Notes: a model not told the origin generated them from the letters alone. A stretch of 64,000 bases of DNA from Prolixibacteraceae bacterium (GCA_019720755.1 CP081303.1:1922001-1986000), one strand, 5' to 3'. Counted from the stretch's first letter, positions 54,548 through 63,865 are shown. Made by a program: numbers and translations.

Positions 54548-55057
54548 ATGAAACAAATAGCACTCATTTCTGATAGCCATGGGAAATTAGATAATCTGGC
54601 AATAAAACACCTAGCTGATGTAGATGAAATATGGCATGCTGGTGATATTGGGGGGTTACCAGTAGTGGACCAAATTCAACAAATAGCTCCTCTACGGGCA
54701 GTATATGGAAATATCGACGACCACCAAGTAAGGGCTACCACAAAAGAATTTCAAATCTTCGAAGTGGAAGGAATCAAAGTAGTGATGACACACATAGGCG
54801 GCTATCCCAAAAGATACTATAAAGGTATTGGTCCTCTACTCACAAAAGAGAAACCAAATCTATTTATCTCAGGACACTCCCATATATTGAAAGTAATACC
54901 CGACACTTCAAAGGGGCTTCTTCATATGAACCCAGGAGCAATTGGCAAACATGGATTTCATAAAATTCGTACTTTACTTAAATTTGACATTGATAATGGA
55001 GAAATAAAGAACCTACGTGTTATTGAATTAGGACCAAGAGGAAAATTGGTAGAATAA
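54548..55057 (+). CDS. YfcE/MJ0936-type metallophosphoesterase
   Basis: This 169-residue cytoplasmic phosphodiesterase of the compact calcineurin-like family has motifs I-S-D-S-H-G-K, H-A-G-D-I-G-G, V-Y-G-N-I-D-D-H, H-I-G-G-Y and S-G-H-S-H-I. The N-I-D variant replacing N-H-D is normal for YfcE. MJ0936 and YfcE hydrolyse phosphodiesters in vitro; the physiological substrate is not settled. A terminator separates it from the regulator gene upstream. Confidence 0.87.
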   Translation: MKQIALISDSHGKLDNLAIKHLADVDEIWHAGDIGGLPVVDQIQQIAPLRAVYGNIDDHQVRATTKEFQIFEVEGIKVVMTHIGGYPKRYYKGIGPLLTKEKPNLFISGHSHILKVIPDTSKGLLHMNPGAIGKHGFHKIRTLLKFDIDNGEIKNLRVIELGPRGKLVE

Positions 55058-56085
55058 CTCTCTTTACATCTTTGTTGGAGTCATCTTTGGGATTGGATAT
55101 TAATCCTTGTGATTTGAAACGATAGGTTCTCTCAAAAATAAAAGGCAAGGGGTATAACAACAACCAGAGAACTGTTTTGATCTTTGAAAAAATAATGTAG
55201 CACACAAAAACGAATTACTAATTCACTTTAGAACAAGAGAAAATAGAGGTCCGCATTGAGAGACCACTCTTAAGAACATTACAGAAATATATCCAAAGCA
55301 TCATTTTTTAATAAAACACATCCCATTCATCATGATTGACCTACTTCACACGAGTTTTTACTATGATAGAATGAAAATATTTAGACAGACAGATAGCCAA
55401 TAATACTATTTAAGAAACAACCCAATAGCAAAATAAACTACAGACATCTCTATCCTAGTCTATAAATTTAAGACAAATAGAACCAGATTGAACCATATCT
55501 CGATTACAAATCGTTTACCCTTCCTTTACCCTTTGGTTACTCTTGGGGTAACCAAAGGGTAAAGGAAGGGTAAAGGAAGGGTAAAGGAAGGGTAAAGAAG
55601 AGTATGTTGAAACTAGTTCAATTTATACTTTTTGACACTGTCCATAAAAATGTGTGACACTTTTCAGGACTATCAAAAAAAGGGTGTAAGTTCTATTAGT
55701 ATCTCCTTATCAATATCAGAACAAACATTATTCACTATCAATGCTCCTCTTGCCATAAAATAGAGGCTCCACAATAAGAGACATCCAAATATCCCCAATG
55801 AATTACAAAATCAGCACGCTTTTAATCATCTACAGAGTAAATTCAACGAAATCTAAATTTTTTTGAACAATTCCTTAAGTTAAAGAACTAAAATTAAATT
55901 TCAATATATTAACAATAGTGTAAATTTGTGTTTGAATATTATAATAGGGAAGCGTAGGAATGAAGTAGATGTTTATAATTATTCAAACAGAGAATCTTTA
56001 ACTATTTTGCCTCGCTTGAATAGGTTATTCATCAAGCTACTCTAAAGACACTTCCTTTTAAACTTTTTACACTATATCATAGAAT
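55058..56085. other. 1-kb non-coding region upstream of the PL8 gene
   Basis: The main feature is the hairpin plus 11-bp array at 55514-55602. GACACTGTCCA (55634-55644) and TGTGTGACAC (55651-55660) lie beyond it. No gene is seen although the region is large. Confidence 0.5.
55514..55602. repeat. 27-bp hairpin merged with an array of 11-bp tandem units
   Basis: The 27-bp arms at 55514-55540 and 55548-55574 are perfect reverse complements around a 7-nt loop (TCTTGGG). From 55548 five contiguous 11-bp units can be read: GTAACCAAAGG, GTAAAGGAAGG three times, and GTAAAGAAGAG. The left arm contains the same units in inverted order. There is no U-tract next to the stem. Confidence 0.9.
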
Positions 56086-59000
56086 ATGAAGAATTTCTTG
56101 TGGCTGATACTATGCCTTTCGAGTTTATCTATCCAAGCAAAAGAGTGGACAGAGATAACGAGTAAACCTATTATGGACATTTCATCTATGGCTTTTTTGG
56201 ATGATGAATTAATAGGAATTGTAAATAGAACAAGCATTGTAAAAATAGATTACGACAAAGGAACTACAATCCCATTTATCCCAACGGGGTCTTTTAGTAA
56301 AGATCCTATTTTAACAGATGTATATGTTGCGAAAGATCACACAATATATTGTGTGGATCAAAACAATAAAGAGATAGTCATCTTTGAACAAGATGGAGCT
56401 AAAAGAGCTACAACTCCTATAGCAATCAACAAACCCATATGTTGTTATTTTTCCTCAAAGAATAAACTATGGATTGGTGGTGAAGGAATTGCTTGTTATG
56501 AGAATGGAGTACTACAATCATCATCGACTCAACTAATGGGCAAGACGAATGATCTGCCAACGGTAAAAGATTTTCAAGAGATCGAAGGGAACCTCTTTTT
56601 TGTGGACCGACGCCGGGGAGTATTTCAATTAGATAAGATTGAGAATGGAGAGGTCTACTACACTAAAGCATTTTTAAATGATGGCACATATTCCAAATCA
56701 AATCAATGTGCAGTAATGGGCTCACAACTTTTGGTGGTTTCACAGAACAGTAAAACTTCAACTCCTGGGTTATATTGTTTTCCATATATGCTTACGAAAC
56801 CTTCTCTTGTAGCAAAAATGGGAGTGACTGGTAAAGATGCTTTAGGAGTGGCAACAAAAGATGAATTTGCATGGGTATCCACTACTAATTCCATTCAAAA
56901 GCTAGAATATCAAGATGAAACAGCACCTGTCATTGTATTAGATGGCTTTGAGATCACAGGTACAACCTCCGCAAAAATCAAATATCATTGTAATGAAAAT
57001 GTTTCCATCACTTTAGAGTTTCTTCAAGATGGTACAGAGATCGAAAAGAAGGTTGTTGACTACAAAGTATCTGAAGGGATTAAAGAAGTAATTTTTGATC
57101 GTTTTGTACCTCAACAGATGAGTTCTGTTACATTAACCGCAGTAGATAAAGAGGGTAATACTTCAAGTAAAGTAACATCTACTACCATTAAGCAAGAGAT
57201 AAAACTTTCTCTTAATGTACTATCAAGAATAGAAAAAGACTTTATTCCATTCGTCTTAAAGACCGATATGGGTGGGTCTTTTTACTATGTTATTAGCGAT
57301 GACCATAACGTATCCAACACCTATACTACGGCAGATCAAATTCTTAATGATCCTTCTACAACTCAAATAAAAAGTATTACTCCTGGAGATAATACTCTCC
57401 GCTTGCATATCCCTTCTTCAACACCAAAACGTCTTTATTATATCGTAACCAACGGTTTAGGAGATCAAGTGATGGGAGACTCAAAGATCATTATGCCATA
57501 TCAAGAGATGGATAAAATTCAACAAAGAGTTTTATATTCACTAACAGGGCATGGAAGTGACCTTTCAGAGAAGTGGTTACAAAAACATATTGGTTACCTC
57601 GTCGATAGAGCAGATAAAGCATCGGTGGATGCAAAAAATTATGTGATCTCTTCTGCCAATACCGCGTTGTATCTGAAACTAGACAAAACAACCCAGAAAG
57701 ATGATACAGATAGAGAACATCTTCGTACTTTATTAACAAAAGTACTATTTCCTCTATCTATGGTCTATCAAATAGAATCTCCCAATAACCCATATTATCA
57801 CAAGCCAGAGACAAAAGAACAGATCGTACATCTTTTTGACTATATCTACTCTAGAGGTTTTAACAACACCTGTTATAAAGAATTTCAAGGGGGAGGAATC
57901 TATCTTACACTATCTAGCTATTTCTATTCCGCATTCTTGATGAGAGATGATCTTATCATTGCAGGGAGCTGGCCAAATGTATTGAAAACATGTCGATGGT
58001 GGACAGAGTGGTCTTTGATGGATAATTTCGATGTCGAAAGATGGAACAAAGAGGATAAGAATAGAACACGAAACTCCGATTATACACGTACCTTTTATAG
58101 AAATAAGATGCTTACACTGCTAATGAGTGGGGCACATAAAAGCTATCGTAACGAAGAGATGATCAAACTGTCGAGAGTGATTAACGAAGCATGTCAGTTT
58201 TCACCAGGATGGGGCGGAATGATCAAAAGAGACTATACAGGATTTCATCATCATGGATTCTGGGGTAATGCGTATAATGCAGGGGGAGTAATGATGGCTT
58301 CCGACATGGCCTTTTTCCTATCAGGAACACCTTATGCTTTGAAATCCTCTGCACTTGAAAATCTAGGAAATTATTGGCTAGCACAAATTTTCTACTCCAA
58401 TAGATATGATATTCCATATGGGGTAGCAGGTCGTTTTCCAAACAATCGATCTACTCTAATGACCAATGAACTCTCTATTCTTTCGCTATGCAAGGCACTA
58501 CCGAATGGTAAGATGAAGCAGCAATTAGAGGGACACTTTATGACTCTATGGAATAGCACCGATGCAGTGAAAGACCAGAAAGCTCGTGATGTCCAATGTT
58601 CTATCAATTTTACTGGATCTTATGGACACTGGGCAGATGCAAACACATTTGTAAATAGCAATACTGTATCTCCTATTACGTATACTGAAGGAAACAGAAC
58701 GTTCCCATATGCTGCATTCCAAGTACATCGCTTTAAAGATAAGATGATCTCAGTAAAAGGTTTCAATAAATATGTTTGGGACTTTGAGAATAATGGAGAA
58801 CAGAACTTTTTTGGTTACAACCAATCGAATGGTGCACTAGAGATCATAGGAACACAAGACATTGAAATTGGAGCGCCATCTGCCAAAGCTTCGGGATGGA
58901 GTATTGATGGATATGATTGGGCACATATCCCTGGGGTTACAGCATATAATATTCCTATTCCAGATTTGAAATATAAACGTAGCTATGACCAATATGCGAA

Positions 59001-60243
59001 GTTCTGTTTTGACTATTTTGCTGGTGGTGTTTCCTTAATGAATCAGTATGGAATGTATGGATATCGATTCAAAGACTTACGCACACTTAAGAGCGGAAAA
59101 ATCTCATTGAGAGCGATGAAATCATATACATTCTTTGGGAACTATGTTGTTTGCTTGGGTTCAAATATTCAATCTACATTAGATACTTATCCTGTTCACA
59201 CCACTATTTTTCAGAATCATATTAATATTGCTACAGATAAAACCATCTTTAATGGAGTTGCACAAACTGGAATTCTAAATAGTTTTAAAGGGACAAATTC
59301 TGCAACCACAATTACAGATTCGAAAGGTATCTCATATTATTTCCCTTCAGGTTCTGCTTTAGAGCTTTCAAGAGAAGAACAAACGTCAAGAGATGATCGA
59401 GATCGAAAAGATACCAAAGGTACATTCGAAAAGCTTATATGGGATCATGGGCAGAGTCCTAAGTCGAACCAATATAGCTATATAATTTCTTTGGATGGAG
59501 AAAAACTAATCCAGGATATTGCGACAGCTCCCAATGATTACGTTAAAGTAATCCAACAGAACGGCTCGGCCCACATTCTCTATTCAAAACAAATGAATCT
59601 ATATGGATATAGCTTCTTTGAGGCAACGAATGTTGCATCACCTGAAGGGGTTATTGAGAGTATTGACTCGGATGCAATGGTAATGGTTCATCAAAAAAAC
59701 AACCAAATAAACCTCTCTCTTTCTCATCTTGATTTAGGACTACTTCCAAAAGATAAGCACTATAATATGGTGTGGGATGTAGACGACAATAACAGATGGA
59801 ACGAATCGGAAGAACAACAAGTTTCATTGGTATTACGTGGAGAGTGGGACATCAAACAAAATAGTCATGAAAGAGCAGTAGTATCGATCTTTGATCCTGT
59901 AACAAAGACCACTACACTTCTCTTTAAAACAATATATGGTGCATCAAAGGAAATATCTCTAGAACAAAAGGTATCAACTCTCTCCTCTTTGGATCTTCAG
60001 GCAAAAGATATTCAAGTCTATCCAAATCCTTTCAAGAATCTTATCAAAGTCTCCTTAGGGAACAACAAGGCTGTGATGAATTTAAATATAAGAGACATCA
60101 GAGGGAATATAATACTCTCTAGAAAAAATTGCAAACAACAAGAAGACATCATTTTAGACAGCTTTCCTAATGGAATTTATTTCCTGGAAATATCTGATAT
60201 ATATTCAAATAGACAATATGCAACGAAACTTATAAAACAGTAG
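56086..60243 (+). CDS. T9SS-secreted family 8 polysaccharide lyase
   Basis: This 1385-residue secreted enzyme has a signal peptide (…S-L-S-I-Q-A-K) and a beta-propeller-like N-terminal part (G-I-V-N-R-T-S-I-V-K-I-D, L-W-I-G-G-E-G-I-A). An Ig-like domain follows, then the PL8 alpha-toroid and super-sandwich. Catalytic candidates H721 and Y730 show the nine-residue spacing known from chondroitin AC and hyaluronate lyases, with R783 in V-A-G-R-F-P. PL8 enzymes cleave hyaluronan, chondroitin or xanthan by beta-elimination; glycosaminoglycan is the likeliest substrate here. The C-terminus (Y-P-N-P-F, N-G-I-Y-F-L, K-L-I-K-Q) is a T9SS sorting domain. Confidence 0.85.
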   Translation: MKNFLWLILCLSSLSIQAKEWTEITSKPIMDISSMAFLDDELIGIVNRTSIVKIDYDKGTTIPFIPTGSFSKDPILTDVYVAKDHTIYCVDQNNKEIVIFEQDGAKRATTPIAINKPICCYFSSKNKLWIGGEGIACYENGVLQSSSTQLMGKTNDLPTVKDFQEIEGNLFFVDRRRGVFQLDKIENGEVYYTKAFLNDGTYSKSNQCAVMGSQLLVVSQNSKTSTPGLYCFPYMLTKPSLVAKMGVTGKDALGVATKDEFAWVSTTNSIQKLEYQDETAPVIVLDGFEITGTTSAKIKYHCNENVSITLEFLQDGTEIEKKVVDYKVSEGIKEVIFDRFVPQQMSSVTLTAVDKEGNTSSKVTSTTIKQEIKLSLNVLSRIEKDFIPFVLKTDMGGSFYYVISDDHNVSNTYTTADQILNDPSTTQIKSITPGDNTLRLHIPSSTPKRLYYIVTNGLGDQVMGDSKIIMPYQEMDKIQQRVLYSLTGHGSDLSEKWLQKHIGYLVDRADKASVDAKNYVISSANTALYLKLDKTTQKDDTDREHLRTLLTKVLFPLSMVYQIESPNNPYYHKPETKEQIVHLFDYIYSRGFNNTCYKEFQGGGIYLTLSSYFYSAFLMRDDLIIAGSWPNVLKTCRWWTEWSLMDNFDVERWNKEDKNRTRNSDYTRTFYRNKMLTLLMSGAHKSYRNEEMIKLSRVINEACQFSPGWGGMIKRDYTGFHHHGFWGNAYNAGGVMMASDMAFFLSGTPYALKSSALENLGNYWLAQIFYSNRYDIPYGVAGRFPNNRSTLMTNELSILSLCKALPNGKMKQQLEGHFMTLWNSTDAVKDQKARDVQCSINFTGSYGHWADANTFVNSNTVSPITYTEGNRTFPYAAFQVHRFKDKMISVKGFNKYVWDFENNGEQNFFGYNQSNGALEIIGTQDIEIGAPSAKASGWSIDGYDWAHIPGVTAYNIPIPDLKYKRSYDQYAKFCFDYFAGGVSLMNQYGMYGYRFKDLRTLKSGKISLRAMKSYTFFGNYVVCLGSNIQSTLDTYPVHTTIFQNHINIATDKTIFNGVAQTGILNSFKGTNSATTITDSKGISYYFPSGSALELSREEQTSRDDRDRKDTKGTFEKLIWDHGQSPKSNQYSYIISLDGEKLIQDIATAPNDYVKVIQQNGSAHILYSKQMNLYGYSFFEATNVASPEGVIESIDSDAMVMVHQKNNQINLSLSHLDLGLLPKDKHYNMVWDVDDNNRWNESEEQQVSLVLRGEWDIKQNSHERAVVSIFDPVTKTTTLLFKTIYGASKEISLEQKVSTLSSLDLQAKDIQVYPNPFKNLIKVSLGNNKAVMNLNIRDIRGNIILSRKNCKQQEDIILDSFPNGIYFLEISDIYSNRQYATKLIKQ

Positions 60244-60264
60244 AACGAATGTAAAATATTGTAA

Positions 60265-60621
60265 CTAAAAAAAGAGTCCCTTACAGCATTACCAAAAAGC
60301 CCTATTGGGAAAGCAATCAACTATACCCTAAACCTATGGGATGAACTGTGCCAATATACAGAAGATGGAAGCTACATTATCGACAATAATAATGTGGAGA
60401 ATAAAGTACGTCCAGTAGCGATTGGACGTAAAAACTATCTCTTTGCTGGATCAGAAAAGGGAGCAAAAAGAGCAGCAATGTTTTATACCCTATCTTCAAT
60501 CTGCAAAATGGCAGACGTTGAACCTCATGCATGGTATACAGATATCTTAAATCGTATATCCGACACCAAGCCATCGAAATACGATGACTTACTTCCTCAA
60601 AACTGGAAAGTATCTTCATAA
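60265..60621 (+). pseudogene. remnant of an IS66-family transposase (C-terminal fragment)
   Basis: About 118 codons without start codon encode the C-terminal end of IS66 TnpC. They include the last part of the DDE domain (I-I-D-N-N-N-V-E-N-K-V-R-P-V-A-I-G-R-K-N) and the tail L-F-A-G-S-E-K-G-A-K-R-A-A. A stop at 60262 precedes the fragment, and the upstream two thirds of the gene and the tnpA/tnpB genes are missing. It begins 21 bp after the PL8 stop. CCGAACGGATAC at 60653-60664 might be the old right end of the element. Confidence 0.85.
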
Positions 60622-60962
60622 TAAAAAAGATCAATCTTCATATACGTGAATAGCCGAACGGATACATGCATAAAATCATTCGTGGATTCAAGCGACAAAG
60701 GCACAAATCTTTATGCTGTTTTTCCAACTGACATTTTCATGTTATGGTTACAATTAGATATTATAAAGGACAATTACAATCAGACATAGAATGCACCTAC
60801 GCACTATTAGGGTTCTTTCTATTTATTTTATTAATTTTACAATACTTACATTTATGATCAACATTAAAACAATATTTAGCCCCCTCCATAAGCGAAACTA
60901 ATTTTATTTGATCTTGTGGATTTGATAGATATTATACCCTTCTTATTTAAAAATTTCGACCA
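60622..60962. other. region between the IS66 remnant and the DarTG-like cassette
   Basis: These 341 bp start with sequence likely derived from the IS66 right end (to about 60664) and end with the promoter region of the cassette. I see no consensus promoter. Confidence 0.4.
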
Positions 60963-62006
60963 TTGGAAAATAGCTATATATTCAACATTACAGAGATCCC
61001 AAACAAGCATGGGCAATCTCTAAAACTAGAGTTTTATGGAGGAGATATCACATCGCGATATTCAGATGTGTTATTGGTGTCTGCATTTCAAGGCGATTTC
61101 TATCCAAAGAAACGAACGGTTCTAGGGCGAATAAATGAACGTTTTGGCATTGCTTACCCTGATGGACTTCCCAAAGAGGCCCTAAAGTTAGAAAAAGGAA
61201 TCTATGATTTAGCGAGTCCTCAAACAGAGATATACAAACGTTTATGGGCCATAGAGATGACCCAATTTGAAAAAGGAGAAGAGAGCAAAAACGATTTCTA
61301 TACCTCCATGAAACGGCTCGAAAAACTGATTGAAGTGATAGAGTACCTTGAGTTAGAATCTATCTCACTCCCACTACTGGGTTCAGGAGCCCAAAACCTC
61401 TCTCTTGATGAAACTGCCATAGGCATTATGGGAGTGGTACGCAAATGGGCAATGCGTTGTAATTCATTAAAGACTGTCCGTGTATTCGCCTACGATCTCA
61501 AAGCAGCCTCCAGATTAAATCATATTATCGATGCATTCTTTGGGGAGGATACAGAGCCTACTAGTAGCACCTCTTTAGAGTTGCTACGAACATGTAGACA
61601 AGAGCTCATAGAGAAGATCGATTCCCTCAACGAACATTTGATTCCCCATCTAGAGGAGATCAACAACCTACTTAAATCTCCATCTCCTTCGGTGAAGAGT
61701 ATTGCAGTGGCGGGAAGGGTGTTAGCAGAGAAGAGCACAGAGTGCCTTATCAATGTTTGGCATCCAGAAATAGATACTTCGAAGATGACACTACACGAAC
61801 GCATCGGAACCATACAACCCAAGATACTCAAAGACTCGGGTTGGATGCTCTCCTATTTTAGACTACTACAGACTAGTGGAAATTCGGGAGCACATAACAC
61901 AAACCATATTATCACTGCCATCGATGCCGTTGCAATTATCCTTGCGTCTCTAAGAGTGGCAGAGTATACAACAACACATATTAATCGTTATTTATTAAGA
62001 AGATGA
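60963..62006 (+). CDS. macro-domain protein with C-terminal DUF4145-like domain (DarG-like partner)
   Basis: This 347-residue protein starts at a TTG: an in-frame stop lies five codons upstream and no ATG precedes residue 99. Residues 1-190 look like a macro domain: F-Y-G-G-D-I-T, then L-L-V-S-A-F-Q-G-D-F in place of the usual V-N-A-A-N, and I-S-L-P-L-L-G-S-G-A-Q-N-L-S as the second ADP-ribose loop. A coiled-coil linker (205-235) joins a helical C-terminus resembling DUF4145 (A-E-K-S-T-E-C-L-I, then S-G-N-S-G-A-H at 305-311). Macro domains bind or remove ADP-ribose, fitting an antitoxin to the transferase encoded two genes on. Confidence 0.72.
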   Translation: MENSYIFNITEIPNKHGQSLKLEFYGGDITSRYSDVLLVSAFQGDFYPKKRTVLGRINERFGIAYPDGLPKEALKLEKGIYDLASPQTEIYKRLWAIEMTQFEKGEESKNDFYTSMKRLEKLIEVIEYLELESISLPLLGSGAQNLSLDETAIGIMGVVRKWAMRCNSLKTVRVFAYDLKAASRLNHIIDAFFGEDTEPTSSTSLELLRTCRQELIEKIDSLNEHLIPHLEEINNLLKSPSPSVKSIAVAGRVLAEKSTECLINVWHPEIDTSKMTLHERIGTIQPKILKDSGWMLSYFRLLQTSGNSGAHNTNHIITAIDAVAIILASLRVAEYTTTHINRYLLRR

Positions 62007-62695
62007 TAAAATTAGACCAAGCGATAACCATTTTAGAGAATGGATTCAAAAAACTAGAAAATTCACAAGGACCTCTGCAGTTAGAAGATATTGAACCAGA
62101 AGTAATCAATCAAGCATGCAGGTATATCCTCAACAATTATCCTGTCAAAAGCACCCACAATATACAGAATATTGGAAGTGTTAGACCTCAGAATGTTCAC
62201 CTTCTACCCATCACCCAAACATTTGTACAAGCTGCCCACATTCTCTATCCTGAGAAGTATGATCTAAAAGAGATGATGAACTATGCTCCTATTTCTATCA
62301 TAAACAATATTAGTTGGGCAGGAATGGGAGAATTTCTAGAGGATTACTTTGCAAAGAAACACTTTGAGAAAAAATGCAAATCCAATAGTCAATCAGAGAT
62401 TTTTTACTCTACGAAACACCAGAGATGGGAGGATGGCCTATTAATAACCGAAAGTCAAGTAAATAGGAATGTCAATTTACGTTTCTCCGAGAACAGAGAA
62501 GAGCTACTAGTGAGTGTTGAACCAACGTTGTCAGCCAAACGAGCCTTCTTGGTATCATCTCAAGATAAAACTTTCTGCTATCAAGGAGAAGATCCTGATT
62601 TCTATTTCCGTATGGAGCTCAATCATTTTGATGAGATCCAACTTTTTGAACTCTTTAGAGTAGACCGTAACTTGAAAATCATCTATTTTGAATAG
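62003..62695 (+). CDS. unrecognised protein of the DarTG-like cassette
   Basis: I recognise no family in these 230 residues. It has no signal peptide or membrane helix. The N-terminal half is mainly helical (E-N-G-F-K-K-L-E-N, E-V-I-N-Q-A-C-R-Y-I-L) with I-S-W-A-G-M-G-E-F-L-E-D-Y-F in the middle. The C-terminal half looks beta-rich with alternating polar/aromatic residues and an acidic end. Its ATG overlaps the stop of the macro gene (ATGA), so translation is coupled. It precedes the transferase gene by 6 bp. A third component, chaperone or substrate-binding role can only be guessed. Confidence 0.65.
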   Translation: MIKLDQAITILENGFKKLENSQGPLQLEDIEPEVINQACRYILNNYPVKSTHNIQNIGSVRPQNVHLLPITQTFVQAAHILYPEKYDLKEMMNYAPISIINNISWAGMGEFLEDYFAKKHFEKKCKSNSQSEIFYSTKHQRWEDGLLITESQVNRNVNLRFSENREELLVSVEPTLSAKRAFLVSSQDKTFCYQGEDPDFYFRMELNHFDEIQLFELFRVDRNLKIIYFE

Positions 62696-62701
62696 CTTAT
62701 A

Positions 62702-63784
62702 ATGAACGAAAAGCAGAACACCCAATTTATTAGAAACAACGAATTTGTTCTCACTCAAATAGAGGAGGTACAAAATTTAATTAAAGAGGCTATTGCTTCA
62801 GAAAGTTATCGCTCTTTAGATTCAATCAAGGAGATATATAACACACTATTTTTGTCAGAAGACATTCGAGAACATGTCACATATAAATTAAGTACGGTTG
62901 GCAATTCGTCCATGGCACTTGGTCGAATAGATATGAATGCCGCCAATGCTCGGCACCATATCACCCTAAAATTAAACCCAAGTCTATATGAGATAAACCA
63001 GCAATACAACAATCTCTATGAGGATCTCGTACATCTTTTTAAATATCTCTTCTCTGCATTAGAAAACCTAACGGTATATCAAAACGATCGAAAGATACTG
63101 AAATACCAAAAGCTACTACATGGAGCGAGTGAATATCTACATGATCTTATCGTGAACCATACACAGGTAAATGACAACCAAAAGAGATGGAACAAGGTTC
63201 TACAAGAGCGAGAGGCATGGGAATTATCAAAACTCAAAGAGGGGAAGATAGAGAGACAAGATGCCTCGGATCTATATGAGATACTTCAAAGCAATGGGAT
63301 TGAGAAACTATATCACTTCACTGAGCGAGAGAATGTGAAGAGCATTATGGATCATGGAGGCCTCTATGCAAGAGAATTGCTTCATCGAAATAATATTAAC
63401 ATAAAAAATCCAGGTGGCGACACCCTCTCTTATGAGTTAGATAAGATGAAGAGTTCTGAACACTATGTCAGACTCTCTTTCTGCAAAAGACATCCGATGT
63501 TAGAGGAGATGATAAAAAAAGGAAGGATTCAGGACCCTGTCATTCTAGAGATAGACGTCAGTGTATTGAAGCGAATAGGCTCTAAGATTTGCGATCAAAA
63601 TGCCTCCAGACGAGATGCAGTGATACGATATGAACTCGAGACTTTTCGTTCGCTTCGATACGATCTATTTCAGAAAACATATTCTGGTCTATCCTACGAA
63701 GAGAAAGATGCCTACCAAGCGGAAGTACTTATATGGGAAAAAGTTCCAATCAACTATATCTCCAATTTGAACCATATAGGATAA
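62702..63784 (+). CDS. DarT-like ADP-ribosyltransferase with N-terminal extension
   Basis: This is a 360-residue protein. The C-terminal ~165 residues carry DarT (DUF4433) features. These are the NAD-site start L-Y-H-F-T-E-R-E-N-V-K-S-I (H205), G-G-L-Y-A-R-E-L-L, the strand V-R-L-S-F-C-K-R-H-P-M-L, and Q-A-E-V-L-I-W-E-K-V-P with the probable catalytic glutamate E341. DarT ADP-ribosylates thymidine in DNA. The first ~190 residues are an alpha-helical extension rich in Glu/Lys that canonical DarT lacks. Third gene of the cassette. The target may be DNA or something else. Confidence 0.75.
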   Translation: MNEKQNTQFIRNNEFVLTQIEEVQNLIKEAIASESYRSLDSIKEIYNTLFLSEDIREHVTYKLSTVGNSSMALGRIDMNAANARHHITLKLNPSLYEINQQYNNLYEDLVHLFKYLFSALENLTVYQNDRKILKYQKLLHGASEYLHDLIVNHTQVNDNQKRWNKVLQEREAWELSKLKEGKIERQDASDLYEILQSNGIEKLYHFTERENVKSIMDHGGLYARELLHRNNINIKNPGGDTLSYELDKMKSSEHYVRLSFCKRHPMLEEMIKKGRIQDPVILEIDVSVLKRIGSKICDQNASRRDAVIRYELETFRSLRYDLFQKTYSGLSYEEKDAYQAEVLIWEKVPINYISNLNHIG

Positions 63785-63865
63785 AAGGTGGAAACAATGA
63801 ACTAGAGCTAGTTGTGATAATAGGGCTCGCTAGCCCCAGTATTCAGAAATAGTAGTTCTCAATAA

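Noticed and set aside
55514-55574. The long hairpin as a rho-independent terminator of the phosphoesterase gene
   Set aside because: It lies more than 450 bp after the stop and has no T-tract; the stem is also much longer than needed.
55514-55602. The 11-bp arrays as a CRISPR remnant
   Set aside because: The units are contiguous with no spacers and are far shorter than CRISPR repeats; no cas gene is present in the window.
60394-60621. Intact small gene of 75 codons behind the PL8 gene
   Set aside because: The same frame extends upstream to 60265 with IS66 transposase sequence, so the GTG at 60394 is just an internal codon of a truncated transposase.
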